This document shows, in pieces, positions 44,970-54,859 of a stretch of DNA of 64,000 nt. The stretch lies in the NCBI RefSeq assembly GCF_023702675.1, contig NZ_CP098478.1, positions 2,976,001-3,040,000 on the forward strand. The letters run 5' to 3'. The translations under genes and the position numbers were made by a program. The notes beneath the pieces were generated by a model. The model ran no database searches, was not told the DNA's origin, and worked only from the letters and a program-made list of their open reading frames with translations. Numbering within the stretch: position 1 is the first letter of the stretch; the number at the start of each line of letters is the position of its first letter. This DNA comes from Acinetobacter sp. C26M. GTDB taxonomy: Bacteria > Pseudomonadota > Gammaproteobacteria > Pseudomonadales > Moraxellaceae.

Positions 44970-45198
44970 AACTCACTAAATTTCAAAAAACTTCTGATGT
45001 ATCATTGTACGTGAAAATTACTCTCATTACAGTACGGATGTACTTCATTCACACGAACTTTTACAGATTTTTTTCGATCGTCATCATTGGATATTTCAGC
45101 AATTTTTCACATATTTGTTTCAAGTGCTTGTCTTCTGAATCTATCTTAGAATCGGGATGCAAGTTATACTAGGTCGTTTTTCCAATCAGGTATTTTTA

Positions 45199-45525
45199 AT
45201 GGCGGCTTTATCTATCCATGAACGTAAACGTTTACGTCAAATTGGTCATGCACTTAACCCAGTGGTAATGGTTGGTGGCCAAGGTCTTACAGAAAACGTC
45301 ATTGAAGAAACAAATCGTGCACTGAATGATCATGAACTCATCAAAGTGAAAATTGCAGGTGAAGATCGTGATGCACGTGCAGCAGTGATTGACGCGATTG
45401 TTGAAGCAACTGGTGCAGAATCTGTACAGAAAATTGGTAAAATTGTTTTGCTTTATAAAAAAGCAGCAAAACAAAACCAGCACCTCTCTAACTTAGTTCG
45501 TTTTGCTCATTTAAATAATAAGTAA
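45199..45525 (+). CDS. yhbY: CRM-domain ribosome assembly factor YhbY
   Basis: This protein of about 108 residues is divergent from rlmE. It is a single CRM RNA-binding domain: LSIHERKRLRQIGHALNPVVMVGGQGLTENVIEETNRALNDHELIKVKIAGEDRDAR, which includes the conserved GxxG-like loop VGGQG. It binds the pre-50S particle. ATG 45199 is chosen, with CAGG upstream; the longer in-frame version from 45157 would add 14 residues that include the likely promoter region. The DOMON-like gene follows five bases after its stop, suggesting an operon. Confidence 0.92.
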   Translation: MAALSIHERKRLRQIGHALNPVVMVGGQGLTENVIEETNRALNDHELIKVKIAGEDRDARAAVIDAIVEATGAESVQKIGKIVLLYKKAAKQNQHLSNLVRFAHLNNK

Positions 45526-45530
45526 TTACG

Positions 45531-46067
45531 ATGGCAAGTTATGAACTGTCTGCTTTTGATCGCTTTAGTGCCATTACGGTCGTTGGAGCGATTGAGCAAC
45601 AAACGCCAGCCACCTTGAATGTTGGTTTTTGGGTTCGTGACCCAAATCAATTTCTGATTTACCCAAATCAAGTCTCAGCACATCCACGTCAGGACTTTTT
45701 ATGGGAACACACTTGCTTTGAAATTTTTGTAGGCGTGAAAGATCAAGATTTCTATCGTGAAATTAATCTTTCCCCTTCTCAGGCTTGGCAAGTTTACCAA
45801 TTTGAAGAATACCGCTTTCCTGAAAATATGCCGCCAATCGCTGCTTATGACATTGAATTGAATCATTTACAGCGCACCCATTATGGCTTAAATGTCAGTT
45901 TAGATTTATCACAGTTTATGCGTGAACATGAATTGAAATGGGCTGACGTATATCTTGGCTTAACTGCTGTCCTAGAAACGACACAAGGTATGCAGTATTT
46001 TGCGATGCAACACAGTAGTCCTCAAGCTGACTTTCATAACAAACGTGATTGGTTACATCAATTTTAA
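45531..46067 (+). CDS. DOMON-like domain protein
   Basis: This 178-residue protein with no signal peptide has the DOMON-like beta-sandwich pattern: VGFWVRDPNQFLIYP, then RQDFLWEHTCFEIFVGVKDQDFYREINLSPSQAWQVYQFEEYR. This last stretch is the hallmark of carbohydrate- or heme-binding-like DOMON-like proteins. The function in bacteria is unknown. It starts five bases after yhbY and ends at a strong terminator, so it is the second gene of a two-gene operon. Confidence 0.82.
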   Translation: MASYELSAFDRFSAITVVGAIEQQTPATLNVGFWVRDPNQFLIYPNQVSAHPRQDFLWEHTCFEIFVGVKDQDFYREINLSPSQAWQVYQFEEYRFPENMPPIAAYDIELNHLQRTHYGLNVSLDLSQFMREHELKWADVYLGLTAVLETTQGMQYFAMQHSSPQADFHNKRDWLHQF

Positions 46068-46070
46068 ATA

Positions 46071-46101
46071 AAAAAAGCGAGAAAAATTCTCGCTTTTTTT
46101 A
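46071..46101. terminator. Bidirectional Rho-independent terminator
   Basis: AAAAAAGCGAGAA and TTCTCGCTTTTTT form a 12- to 13-bp stem with a tiny loop. It lies between the DOMON-like gene and the convergent repeat-rich protein. Confidence 0.88.
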
Positions 46102-46114
46102 TAGCTAGGATGAA

Positions 46115-46696
46115 TTAGCTAGCACGTACTTTATTCCAAGCTTCAACAGCCTGTTCTTTAGTACGTTTAAAACTACCCACCAACGTATCTTTGTGCTTCA
46201 CTGAAATTTGGCTAATGTCATCTTTCAGTTCTTTGCTCACTTTGGTCAAGTCTTCAATTAATGCATTTAATTCAGTTTTCAATGCATTTTTAAGTTCAAG
46301 CAAATTACCTTGAGATGAATTAAGTTGAGTCTTAATCACTTCAATACGTTCTAGTAAATCTTGCTTGATTTGAGTCAACTGGTTTTGAATATTTTGATTC
46401 AATTCTTTCGCTTCCGCCTCAATTTTTTCTTGAGTTTCAGCCAAAGCTTCTTTTACCTGACCTTGAGTTTCAGCGATTACTTCTTTCGCCTGCTCTTGAG
46501 TTTCAGCAATCACTTCTTTTGCCTTTGCTGTTTTTTCTGCAACAACTTCTTTTGCTTTTGCAGTTTTCTCAGCAACCACTTCTTTGACTTCAGCAGTTTT
46601 TTCAGCAACAGCTTCTTTCGCTTTCGTGGTTTTTTCTACCACAACATCTTTCACTTCTTCAGCAGTTGCAGCAGGTGTAGTTTGATTCTCAGCCAT
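46115..46696 (-). CDS. Repetitive Ala/Lys/Glu-rich helical protein, phasin- or LEA-like
   Basis: This protein of about 193 residues starts at ATG 46696, preceded by GAGGGGAATC; the ATG at 46711 overlaps that site. Residues 15-97 are a run of imperfect 11-residue repeats of the form AKEVVAEKTAK, typical of LEA-like or apolipoprotein-like amphipathic helices. Residues 98-193 form a further charged helix with a phasin-like look (SFKRTKEQAVEAWNKV). It is cytoplasmic by sequence, with no cysteine. Likely roles are surface coating of a granule or membrane, or stress protection, but neither is shown. It is a single gene, convergent to the DOMON-like gene. Confidence 0.65.
   Translation of the reverse strand: MAENQTTPAATAEEVKDVVVEKTTKAKEAVAEKTAEVKEVVAEKTAKAKEVVAEKTAKAKEVIAETQEQAKEVIAETQGQVKEALAETQEKIEAEAKELNQNIQNQLTQIKQDLLERIEVIKTQLNSSQGNLLELKNALKTELNALIEDLTKVSKELKDDISQISVKHKDTLVGSFKRTKEQAVEAWNKVRAS
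46405..46654 (-). repeat. Imperfect 33-base tandem repeats coding 11-residue units
   Basis: Within the repetitive protein gene, about seven units of 33 bases encode variations of AKEVVAEKTAK. The middle units (near 46520-46600) are most alike, so copy number may vary between strains by slippage. Confidence 0.6.
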
Positions 46697-46898
46697 TTTG
46701 ATTCCCCTCATTATTGATTGTTAATTTTGGCTGTAGATAGGATAAAACGGTCACTTCTTAAACACCAAAAAAATTGTTAGACAATTTGCATAATATCTCA
46801 TGATAACGATATAAAGATGACTGATTTTGCAATAGACACTGCTGTACTTATACTTATAAAAGAAATTGGGGAATTCTGACTTTAATAAATAAAACACA

Positions 46899-46927
46899 TA
46901 GACTTTTCACGCACTCATGCGTATAAT
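46899..46927 (+). promoter_or_regulatory. Predicted sigma70 promoter of carAB
   Basis: TAGACT at 46899-46904 and a perfect TATAAT at 46922-46927 are separated by 17 bases. Transcription would start near 46934, giving a leader of about 120 bases before carA. Confidence 0.65.
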
Positions 46928-46944
46928 GCGCTGTTAAGTTACAA

Positions 46945-47016
46945 GCGAGCAGACTGGAAGGAGGGGCATGTTTTTTTAAAGACGGCCTGCCTTTTTTTAT
47001 GTCTACTCGCTTTTTT
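46945..47016 (+). promoter_or_regulatory. Attenuator-like leader hairpin with three-codon ORF, carAB
   Basis: GCGAGCAGAC (46945-46954) can pair with GTCTACTCGC (47001-47010, one mismatch), followed by six T residues: the form of an intrinsic terminator placed 40 bases before the carA start. Inside the loop a second stem (AGGGGCA at 46962-46968 with TGCCTTT at 46988-46994) covers a very strong ribosome site and a minimal open frame ATG TTT TTT TAA (46968-46979). Translation of this mini-ORF could alter the folding and so control read-through into carA. The structure is read from sequence; regulation is inferred. Confidence 0.5.
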
Positions 47017-47055
47017 ACAGCCCTATTTTTGTGGTCTTAGTTCAGGAGCTTTGGT

Positions 47056-48195
47056 TTGAGCACCCCCGCCATTTTAGCCCTCGCAGATGGAACGATCTTT
47101 AAAGGAACGTCTATCGGTGCATCGGGTAGTACGACTGGTGAAGTCGTTTTTAATACTGCCATGACTGGTTATCAAGAAATTTTGACCGACCCAAGCTACG
47201 CACAACAAATTGTGACGTTGACTTATCCTCATATTGGAAATACTGGCTGTAATAGTGAAGACGTTGAATCAGGTCGCATCCATAAAGTATGGGCGAATGG
47301 TTTAATTATTCGTGATCTTCCTTTATTACACAGTAATTTCCGTGCTGAACAATCTCTCAGTGAATACTTGGAACAACATAATGTTGTTGCGATTGCTGAT
47401 ATTGATACGCGTAAATTGACTCGTATTCTACGTGACAAAGGTGCCCAAAATGGTTGCATCCTTGCTGGCGAGAATATTACAGAAGAAGAAGCAATTGCGA
47501 AAGCACGTGCATTTGGCGGCTTAAATGGTTTAGATCTTGCAAAAGAGTGCTGTGATCCTGAAGGTTTTGAATGGACTGAAGGCTCTTGGACTCTAGGTCA
47601 GGGTTTCACTCAACCAGAATTTAAATTTCATGTTGTTGCATATGATTATGGTGTCAAAACCAACATCTTACGTATGCTCGCAGACCGTGGTTGTAAATTA
47701 ACAGTTGTTCCTGCGCAAACCCCTGCCGAAAAAGTACTCGCATTGAATCCAGATGGCGTGTTCTTGTCAAATGGCCCTGGTGACCCAGCTGCATGTGATT
47801 ATGCGATTGAAGCAGTGAAAACAATTGTTGAAACCACAACATTACCTGTATTTGGTATTTGTTTAGGTCATCAAATTTTAGCGCTTGCTTCGGGTGCGAA
47901 AACCATGAAAATGAATCATGGTCACCACGGCGCCAACCATCCTGTACAAAATCTTGAGAATGGTACAGTGATGATTACTTCTCAAAACCACGGCTTTGCT
48001 GTCGATGAAAGTACTTTACCTGCAAACTTGAAAGTGACACATCGTTCACTGTTTGATGGTACAAACCAAGGTATTCATCGCACTGACAAACCAGCATTCA
48101 GCTTCCAGGGTCACCCTGAAGCCAGCCCTGGTCCACATGACTGTGCTCCATTGTTCGATCATTTCATCGAACTTATTGAAGCCGCTAAGAAGTAA
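47056..48195 (+). CDS. carA: Carbamoyl-phosphate synthase small subunit
   Basis: This 379-residue glutaminase subunit starts at TTG 47056, with CAGGAG seven bases upstream. The N-terminal half carries [26 protein letters not shown]. The C-terminal class I amidotransferase has [11 protein letters not shown], the nucleophile in [13 protein letters not shown] (Cys near residue 269) and the His-Glu pair in [11 protein letters not shown]. It supplies ammonia through a tunnel to CarB for carbamoyl phosphate, the precursor of arginine and pyrimidines. carB follows 14 bases later. The leader contains an attenuator-like hairpin. Confidence 0.96.
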   Translation: MSTPAILALADGTIFKGTSIGASGSTTGEVVFNTAMTGYQEILTDPSYAQQIVTLTYPHIGNTGCNSEDVESGRIHKVWANGLIIRDLPLLHSNFRAEQSLSEYLEQHNVVAIADIDTRKLTRILRDKGAQNGCILAGENITEEEAIAKARAFGGLNGLDLAKECCDPEGFEWTEGSWTLGQGFTQPEFKFHVVAYDYGVKTNILRMLADRGCKLTVVPAQTPAEKVLALNPDGVFLSNGPGDPAACDYAIEAVKTIVETTTLPVFGICLGHQILALASGAKTMKMNHGHHGANHPVQNLENGTVMITSQNHGFAVDESTLPANLKVTHRSLFDGTNQGIHRTDKPAFSFQGHPEASPGPHDCAPLFDHFIELIEAAKK

Positions 48196-48209
48196 TTAAG
48201 GAGCGAATA

Positions 48210-51200
48210 ATGCCTAAACGTACGGATATTAAAAGCATCTTAATTATTGGTGCTGGTCCTATTGTCATCGGTCAAGCCTGTGAGTTTGACTATTCAGGTG
48301 CACAAGCTTGTAAAGCGCTTCGTGAAGAAGGTTACCGCGTTATTTTGGTAAACTCTAACCCAGCGACTATTATGACCGACCCTGCAATGGCGGATGCGAC
48401 TTATATCGAGCCAATCACTTGGCAGACTGTTGCACAAATCATTGAAAAAGAACGTCCAGATGCAGTCCTTCCAACCATGGGTGGTCAAACTGCATTGAAC
48501 TGTGCTCTCGCTTTAGACGAGCACGGTGTTCTTGAAAAATATAATGTAGAACTGATTGGCGCATCAAAAGAAGCGATTGAAAAAGCAGAAGATCGTAAAC
48601 TGTTTGATATTGCAATGCGTAAAATTGGTTTGGAATGTCCAAAAGCTGCCATTGCTGAAACAATGGAAGAAGCTTTGGCAATTCAAGCGGGCTTCGGTTT
48701 CCCAGTTATCATCCGTCCATCATTCACAATGGGTGGTTCAGGTGGTGGTATCGCGTATAACCGCGAAGAATTCCTTGAAATCTGTGAACGTGGTTTCGAC
48801 CTCTCTCCTACTCACCAGTTATTGATTGATGAATCACTCATTGGCTGGAAAGAATACGAGATGGAAGTTGTTCGTGACAAAAACGACAACTGTATCATCG
48901 TCTGTGCGATCGAAAACTTTGACCCAATGGGCGTACACACAGGTGACTCAATCACCGTTGCACCTGCGCAAACATTGACAGACAAAGAATATCAATTGAT
49001 GCGTAATGCTTCTGTTGCTGTTCTACGTGAGATTGGTGTAGAGACAGGCGGTTCGAACGTTCAATTCGGTATTAACCCGAAAGACGGTCGTATGGTTGTG
49101 ATCGAGATGAACCCACGTGTATCACGTTCATCTGCGCTTGCGTCTAAAGCAACAGGTTTCCCGATTGCGAAAATCGCAGCGAAACTTGCGGTCGGTTATA
49201 CCCTTGATGAATTGAAAAATGACATCACTGGCGGCGTAACGCCAGCATCTTTCGAACCTTCGATTGACTATGTTGTAACTAAGATTCCTCGCTTTAACTT
49301 CGAAAAATTCCCACAAGCTGAGCCTGTATTAACAACTCAGATGAAATCTGTGGGCGAAGTCATGGCGATTGGCCGTAACTTCCAAGAATCTGTACAAAAA
49401 GCTCTTCGTGGTCTTGAAGTGGGTGTATGTGGCTTTGATGAAAAAGTTGAAGCAGGCACTGCCAATGCTAAAGACATCATCTTAAAAGAGCTTAAAGTTC
49501 CTGGCCCTGAGCGTATCTGGTATGTTGCCGATGCATTCCGCCACGGTTTCTCTTTAGATGACGTATTTGAAGCAACAAAAATCGACCGTTGGTTCTTGAT
49601 CCAAATCGAAGACATCATCAAAACTGAAGCGCAAGTGAAAACTTTAGGCTTCGGTGATTTGAATGCTGACAATATCCGTTCGTTCAAACGCAAAGGTTTA
49701 TCTGACCTGCGTATTGCCAACTTAATGGGTATTTCACAAAAGCAATTCCGTAAACATCGTTGGAACTTGGGTGTATATCCAGTTTACAAACGTGTTGATA
49801 CTTGTGCAGCCGAGTTTGAATCGGGTACTGCCTACATGTATTCAACTTACGATGAAGAATGTGAAGCAAATCCATCAAACCGTGACAAAATCATGGTCAT
49901 TGGTGGTGGTCCAAACCGTATTGGTCAAGGGATCGAGTTTGACTACTGTTGTGTACACGCTGCACTTGCAATGCGTGATGACGGTTATGAAACCATCATG
50001 GTGAACTGTAACCCTGAAACGGTTTCAACTGACTATGACACTTCTGATCGCCTCTACTTCGAACCAGTAACGCTTGAAGATGTACTTGAAATCGTACGTA
50101 CCGAGAAGCCTAAAGGCGTAATCGTACAGTACGGTGGTCAAACACCTTTGAAATTGGCACGTGCTTTGGAAGAAGCAGGTACACCAATCATTGGTACATC
50201 TCCTGATGCAATTGACCGTGCAGAAGACCGTGAACGTTTCCAGCAAATGATTCAACGTCTACAGCTTCGTCAACCGAACAACAGCATCGTAAAATCGGCT
50301 GAAGAAGGTATTTCAGAAGCGGCTAAAGTTGGCTATCCATTGGTTGTTCGTCCATCTTATGTATTGGGTGGTCGTGCAATGGAAATCGTGTACAACGAAG
50401 ATGAACTTAAACGTTACCTTCGTGAAGCAGTACAGGCTTCAAATGAAGCACCTGTCCTACTTGACCGTTTCTTGGATGATGCAACAGAAGTTGACGTGGA
50501 CTGCGTATCTGACGGTAAAGACGTTGTGATCGGTGGTATCATGCAGCACATTGAACAAGCAGGTATTCACTCAGGTGACTCAGCATGTTCAATCCCTCCT
50601 TACTCGCTTTCGCAAGAAGTACAGGATGAAATGCGTCGTCAAACTGTTGCAATGGCAAAAGAACTTGGCGTTATCGGTTTGATGAACGTTCAGTTTGCTG
50701 TTAAAGGCAACGACATTTATGTACTTGAAGTGAACCCACGTGCATCACGTACTGTTCCTTTCGTGTCTAAATGTATTGGTGACTCTTTAGCAAAAGTTGC
50801 TGCTCGCTGTATGGCTGGTCAATCTTTGGAATCACAAGGTTTCACCAAAGAAATCATTCCAACGCATTTTGCAGTTAAAGAAGCGGTGTTCCCATTTGCC
50901 AAATTCCCTGGCGTAGACCCAATGCTTGGACCTGAGATGAAATCTACAGGTGAAGTGATGGGCGTTGGTAAAACATTTGGTGAAGCATTCTATAAAGCAG
51001 TTCTTGGTTCTAACGAACGTTTACCAGGTTTACCAACTGAAGGCGAAGTGAAACATGCATTCTTATCTGTTCGTGAATCAGATAAGAAATACATTGCCAA
51101 CATCGCTAAACAGTTGATCGACTATGGCTTCAAACTTGTTGCAACCAACGGTACACATCGTGTACTGAAAGAAGCTGGTATTGAATGTGAAGCAGTCAAT

Positions 51201-51443
51201 AAAGTGACCGAAGGTCGCCCACATATTGTTGACCGCTTGAAAAATGGTGAAATTCATCTTATTGTCAACACAACTGAAGGCAAACAAGCTCAGTATGACT
51301 CTGCCATGATTCGTCGTGCTGCCCTGCAAGGCAAGGTGTACTACACCACGACAATTAACGGTGCAGAAGCAGTTTGCCAAGCATTTGCTGTGAAATTGCC
51401 AATGGATGTATACCGCTTGCAAGATTTACAAACTGTAGGTTAA
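48210..51443 (+). CDS. carB: Carbamoyl-phosphate synthase large subunit
   Basis: This 1077-residue enzyme is built from two homologous halves, each with an ATP-grasp domain. The opening [29 protein letters not shown] is mirrored by [19 protein letters not shown] at the second half. [13 protein letters not shown] and [12 protein letters not shown] are the two grasp loops. The C-terminal MGS-like allosteric domain ends near [26 protein letters not shown]. The first half phosphorylates bicarbonate and the second carbamate; the final domain binds effectors such as UMP and ornithine in E. coli. AAGGAG precedes the ATG. It forms the carAB operon and is followed by a terminator. Confidence 0.97.
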   Translation: MPKRTDIKSILIIGAGPIVIGQACEFDYSGAQACKALREEGYRVILVNSNPATIMTDPAMADATYIEPITWQTVAQIIEKERPDAVLPTMGGQTALNCALALDEHGVLEKYNVELIGASKEAIEKAEDRKLFDIAMRKIGLECPKAAIAETMEEALAIQAGFGFPVIIRPSFTMGGSGGGIAYNREEFLEICERGFDLSPTHQLLIDESLIGWKEYEMEVVRDKNDNCIIVCAIENFDPMGVHTGDSITVAPAQTLTDKEYQLMRNASVAVLREIGVETGGSNVQFGINPKDGRMVVIEMNPRVSRSSALASKATGFPIAKIAAKLAVGYTLDELKNDITGGVTPASFEPSIDYVVTKIPRFNFEKFPQAEPVLTTQMKSVGEVMAIGRNFQESVQKALRGLEVGVCGFDEKVEAGTANAKDIILKELKVPGPERIWYVADAFRHGFSLDDVFEATKIDRWFLIQIEDIIKTEAQVKTLGFGDLNADNIRSFKRKGLSDLRIANLMGISQKQFRKHRWNLGVYPVYKRVDTCAAEFESGTAYMYSTYDEECEANPSNRDKIMVIGGGPNRIGQGIEFDYCCVHAALAMRDDGYETIMVNCNPETVSTDYDTSDRLYFEPVTLEDVLEIVRTEKPKGVIVQYGGQTPLKLARALEEAGTPIIGTSPDAIDRAEDRERFQQMIQRLQLRQPNNSIVKSAEEGISEAAKVGYPLVVRPSYVLGGRAMEIVYNEDELKRYLREAVQASNEAPVLLDRFLDDATEVDVDCVSDGKDVVIGGIMQHIEQAGIHSGDSACSIPPYSLSQEVQDEMRRQTVAMAKELGVIGLMNVQFAVKGNDIYVLEVNPRASRTVPFVSKCIGDSLAKVAARCMAGQSLESQGFTKEIIPTHFAVKEAVFPFAKFPGVDPMLGPEMKSTGEVMGVGKTFGEAFYKAVLGSNERLPGLPTEGEVKHAFLSVRESDKKYIANIAKQLIDYGFKLVATNGTHRVLKEAGIECEAVNKVTEGRPHIVDRLKNGEIHLIVNTTEGKQAQYDSAMIRRAALQGKVYYTTTINGAEAVCQAFAVKLPMDVYRLQDLQTVG

Positions 51444-51455
51444 TTCTCTACCGAT

Positions 51456-51497
51456 AAAGTCCCGTCACCTTATCGGTGGCGGGCTTTTTCTTTTTTT
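51456..51497 (+). terminator. Rho-independent terminator after carB
   Basis: AGTCCCGTCACC, a short loop, GGTGGCGGGCT (with wobble) is followed by TTTTTCTTTTTTT. It separates carAB from greA. Confidence 0.85.
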
Positions 51498-51535
51498 AAT
51501 CCTGTATTTTCCCAACCAATTTAGAGGGGACCAGA

Positions 51536-52012
51536 ATGCAACGTTATCCTATGACTCCCGAAGGCAAGGTTGCCTTAGAGAAAGAATTACAACAGCTCAA
51601 AACAGTAGAACGCCCACGTATTATTCAGGCGATTGCTGAAGCACGTGAGCACGGTGATTTAAAGGAAAATGCTGAATATCACGCTGCGCGTGAACAGCAA
51701 GGTTTCTGCGAAGGCCGTATTCAGGATATCGAAGGTAAACTCGGTGCCGTTCAAGAAATTGATGTCAAAACACTTGAGAAAAATGGTCGTGTTGTATTTG
51801 GTGTAACTGTCACCATTGAAAACTTGGATACTGAAGAACGTAAGACTTATAAAATTGTAGGCGACGACGAAGCAGATTTTAAAATCAATAAAATCTCAGT
51901 GAACTCACCGATTGCACGTGGTCTTTTAGGTAAAAACGAAGGCGATGAAGCGAAAATTCAAACACCACAAGGTGAAGTTGAATACGAAATCGTGAGTGTG
52001 GAATATATCTAA
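51536..52012 (+). CDS. greA: Transcript-cleavage factor GreA
   Basis: This 158-residue GreA has an N-terminal coiled coil ([51 protein letters not shown], with the acidic tip GDLKENAEY) and a C-terminal FKBP-like domain with [28 protein letters not shown] and [16 protein letters not shown]. It binds the RNA polymerase secondary channel and promotes cleavage of backtracked transcripts. It is the chromosomal paralogue of the interrupted greB and the island-borne greB in this same window. GAGGGGACC precedes the start. It lies downstream of carAB but behind a terminator, so it is probably separately transcribed. Confidence 0.96.
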   Translation: MQRYPMTPEGKVALEKELQQLKTVERPRIIQAIAEAREHGDLKENAEYHAAREQQGFCEGRIQDIEGKLGAVQEIDVKTLEKNGRVVFGVTVTIENLDTEERKTYKIVGDDEADFKINKISVNSPIARGLLGKNEGDEAKIQTPQGEVEYEIVSVEYI

Positions 52013-52036
52013 TTCATCCACTCGATTAAGCCATTA

Positions 52037-52070
52037 AAGAGCTCTTCATCAATTGAAGAGTTCTTTTGTT
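52037..52070 (+). terminator. Rho-independent terminator after greA
   Basis: AAGAGCTCTTCA and TGAAGAGTTCTT pair over about 12 bp with one wobble, followed by TTGTTT. It overlaps the beginning of the longest possible frame of the next gene, which argues for a later start there. Confidence 0.75.
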
Positions 52071-52106
52071 TCAGGCATCCTGTATCTAAAAAAAAGAGAT
52101 AAAGAG

Positions 52107-52322
52107 ATGCAAGATCGACTCATGAGTGCATTGATCTATGCGATTGCAGGAATTGTTCTTGGTATTGCAGTTGCCATTACATGGGCATTTCATGTGAATT
52201 CTTCGACCAGCTCTATAGCCATTATTTTTAATACCACCCTGCTCTGTGCCGTTCTAGGCTTTGTATTTCCCAAGCAAATTCAGCGTTTGTTTACTTGGCT
52301 TTGGAAATTTTTCTCGAATTGA
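52107..52322 (+). CDS. Small two-helix inner-membrane protein, unknown
   Basis: This protein of about 71 residues starts at ATG 52107 (MQDRLMSALIYAIAG), with AAAGAG directly upstream. The in-frame start at 52053 would run through the greA terminator, so it is rejected. Two hydrophobic helices (IYAIAGIVLGIAVAITWAF and IAIIFNTTLLCAVLGFVF) are followed by a short basic and aromatic tail (PKQIQRLFTWLWKFF), which suggests a membrane protein with both ends in the cytoplasm. No family is recognised. Confidence 0.6.
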   Translation: MQDRLMSALIYAIAGIVLGIAVAITWAFHVNSSTSSIAIIFNTTLLCAVLGFVFPKQIQRLFTWLWKFFSN

Positions 52323-52400
52323 TATTTGTGTTTTTAAAGCATCGATAACCACTGATCATAAAAATTAAAATTCAGCTAAGAATTATTTGATAACGCTATT

Positions 52401-52419
52401 GATTATAATTATCATTAAC
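52401..52419 (+). promoter_or_regulatory. Fur box upstream of TonB receptor
   Basis: GATTATAATTATCATTAAC matches the 19-bp Fur consensus at 15 positions by hand count and lies about 40 bases before the receptor start. It predicts iron repression of the receptor gene. Confidence 0.75.
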
Positions 52420-52457
52420 AAAAATAAACATTATGCATATTTAATAGGTATTCCCTT

Positions 52458-54701
52458 ATGCAGCAGACTGTAAGATTGACCAAACATCCTCTCTCCCGTG
52501 CCCTACAGTTGATCGCAGGACGCACTAAAGTCGCTTTACCTATGCTGGTGCTATGTGTGCAAGTCACACAGGTGATGGCTGAACCGATCACCTCGAATGC
52601 TGAAAACATGATCAATGGACAAGTCACAGCAAATACCTTACCGACCATCAAAGTCGCTGCAGAAAAAGACCAGTCAACTTCGTACACAACTAAAAAAATT
52701 GCAATCGGCAAAACCGCACAATCGCTAAAAGAAACACCACAGTCCGTCTCTGTGGTTACTCGTCAGCGGCTGGATGATCAAAATATCTCGACCATTGAAA
52801 ATGCCATGAAATATGTCACAGGCCTGACGGTGGTACGCTACGATGCAGCTGGAAACTACAATGATTTTAATGCGCGTGGTTATGGCAGCGATACTTATCA
52901 AATGGATGGTACGACCTTAAGAACCGACAGCAATGGAACTTATCTGGATCTGTCTGTGTTTGACCGTATTGAAGTATTACGTGGTGCTTCTGGCATGTTC
53001 AGTGGCGCAGGTGAACCGGGTGTTTCGATTAATTTAGTACGTAAACGCGCATTAGCTGATTTTGCTTTAACAGGGAAAGTAAGTGCTGGTTCATGGGATA
53101 ACTATCGTGGTGAGGCTGATATTACAGGTAAGCTCACACAAGACGGCGCATTACGTGGCAGGCTTGTCACCGCTGTACAAGATTACGACACCTTTATGAA
53201 TGGGATTGATGGTAATAAAAAACTGGTATATGGCACATTGGAATATGATCTTCAGGACAATACTACACTATCACTCGGTGCGACCTATCAAGATATTAAT
53301 ACCGTTTTATCACGTGGTTTACCCTATGGTCACGATGGAAAGCTGCTCAATATTTCGCGTAAAACAAGCTTTGTACAGGACTGGAACAAGCAGGATTTAA
53401 CCAATAAAGAATTTTTTGCTGAACTGGAGCATCATTTAAATAATGATGGGTTGATTAAAGCCAAGGTTCGCCAAAGTATCCGTGACAATCACGCCAAATA
53501 TAGTGACCCCTCTTTACCCGATGCACAGGGTGACATGTCTGAATTTAGTGCGCTCGCCTTTAAACGAGAAGATAAAGACTTCAGTGCGGATTTATTTTTC
53601 AATACCCCGTTCTTGTTTTCTGGGCAGACACATAATTTCTTGATTGGTGCTGATTACCTAAAAGGCAACTCCAAAACCAACTATTCATCTTGGGGGACAC
53701 CACTGATAGGTACAATCAATATACATCATGATAATCAGCACCAATTTGCTGAACCAGATTTTGACTACGACACTAATGTCAGCAAAGAAAAAATTGAAAA
53801 CTACGGTGTCTATAGCCAACTAAGAATCAAACCACTAGAACGTTTAACCTTGGTTGGTGGTGGCCGTGTCAGTTGGTGGAAGTCTATATCAACCCCCTTG
53901 CGTGATAGTGGTATAGACAGCAGCGATCCAGCAGCTACACATGATGCAAAAGCAGAATTTACCCCTTATGCAGCAGTACTATTCGACCTTAATCCAAATG
54001 TGTCTGTGTACTCTAGCTATTCAGAAATTTTTAAACCACAGAATAACTTTACTTATGATCCTGTAACGGGCGGCAAAGGTAAACAGCTTGATCCACGTAC
54101 AGGCACTCAAATTGAAGCGGGACTTAAAGCCTCTTTCTTCGATGAACGTTTAAATCTTTCTTCTGCGATCTATCAGTTGGAGGACAAAAATCGTGCGATT
54201 GCAGACCTTTCTGCACCTGAAGGTCTTGGTTATTCTGTGGCGGCAGGTAAAGCACGTAGCCGTGGTTTTGAAATCGAAGCAAGTGGACAACTTACTGAAA
54301 ATTGGCAAGTCACAACAGGCTATGCCTACACCAAAAGCAAATACCTAACAGACCCAGATCTACAGGGACAACCTGTTAACACCTTTACCCCTAAACACAA
54401 TTTTAATTTATGGACGACTTATAAATTACCAGCAACAGTCATTGAAGGGGTTAATGTTGGATTTGGTTTAAGAGCCGTATCTAGCTATTACGATGGAACA
54501 GGTAATGAGCGTGTACAACAAAATGGCTATACATTGGCTTCGGCAAGCTTAGGTTATCAAATTAATCCACGTTATAAATTTGCGATTAATGTAGATAACC
54601 TATTTGATAAAAAATACTATGAAAAAGTAAACTACTGGATACGCCAAAATATGTATGGTTCACCACGTAGCGTGACCGCAAGCTTAAGCTTTAAGTATTG
54701 A
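52458..54701 (+). CDS. TonB-dependent siderophore receptor
   Basis: This 747-residue outer-membrane receptor has a long signal region ending near VTQVMAEP, a TonB-box-like segment (LPTIKVAAEKD), a plug with SLKETPQSVSVVTRQRLDDQNISTIENAMKYVTGLTV and the RGASGMFSGAGEPGVSINLVRKR loop, then a 22-strand barrel ending in SLSFKY with a terminal aromatic. It resembles the FhuE/FpvA class of ferric-siderophore receptors (hydroxamate or pyoverdine type). The ligand is not determinable. The upstream Fur box supports iron-repressed expression. No siderophore synthesis or ABC genes are adjacent. A hairpin follows at 54767-54804. Confidence 0.88.
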   Translation: MQQTVRLTKHPLSRALQLIAGRTKVALPMLVLCVQVTQVMAEPITSNAENMINGQVTANTLPTIKVAAEKDQSTSYTTKKIAIGKTAQSLKETPQSVSVVTRQRLDDQNISTIENAMKYVTGLTVVRYDAAGNYNDFNARGYGSDTYQMDGTTLRTDSNGTYLDLSVFDRIEVLRGASGMFSGAGEPGVSINLVRKRALADFALTGKVSAGSWDNYRGEADITGKLTQDGALRGRLVTAVQDYDTFMNGIDGNKKLVYGTLEYDLQDNTTLSLGATYQDINTVLSRGLPYGHDGKLLNISRKTSFVQDWNKQDLTNKEFFAELEHHLNNDGLIKAKVRQSIRDNHAKYSDPSLPDAQGDMSEFSALAFKREDKDFSADLFFNTPFLFSGQTHNFLIGADYLKGNSKTNYSSWGTPLIGTINIHHDNQHQFAEPDFDYDTNVSKEKIENYGVYSQLRIKPLERLTLVGGGRVSWWKSISTPLRDSGIDSSDPAATHDAKAEFTPYAAVLFDLNPNVSVYSSYSEIFKPQNNFTYDPVTGGKGKQLDPRTGTQIEAGLKASFFDERLNLSSAIYQLEDKNRAIADLSAPEGLGYSVAAGKARSRGFEIEASGQLTENWQVTTGYAYTKSKYLTDPDLQGQPVNTFTPKHNFNLWTTYKLPATVIEGVNVGFGLRAVSSYYDGTGNERVQQNGYTLASASLGYQINPRYKFAINVDNLFDKKYYEKVNYWIRQNMYGSPRSVTASLSFKY

Positions 54702-54766
54702 TCTGTTAGCAATAGATTAGATCTAGCAAACAAGATCAAAAGACGATAAGTACTTTGATCTCAATT

Positions 54767-54804
54767 AAACCTCATCTTGCTTAAGTATGGTGAGGTTTAT
54801 ATTT
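54767..54804 (+). terminator. Terminator after TonB receptor
   Basis: AAACCTCA and TGAGGTTT pair across a 16-base loop, followed by ATATTTATT. The stem is short, so efficiency is uncertain. Confidence 0.55.
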
Positions 54805-54859
54805 ATTCCTTTGAACACTCGGTATAATAGACCAGCTTTTTTAATTTTTTGTCTCAGTT

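Noticed and set aside
48294..51422. Antisense and out-of-frame open frames within carB
   Set aside because: They are shadows of the strongly conserved carB reading frame.
52053..52106. N-terminal extension of the small membrane protein
   Set aside because: It would be translated through the greA terminator hairpin, while the ATG at 52107 has its own ribosome site.
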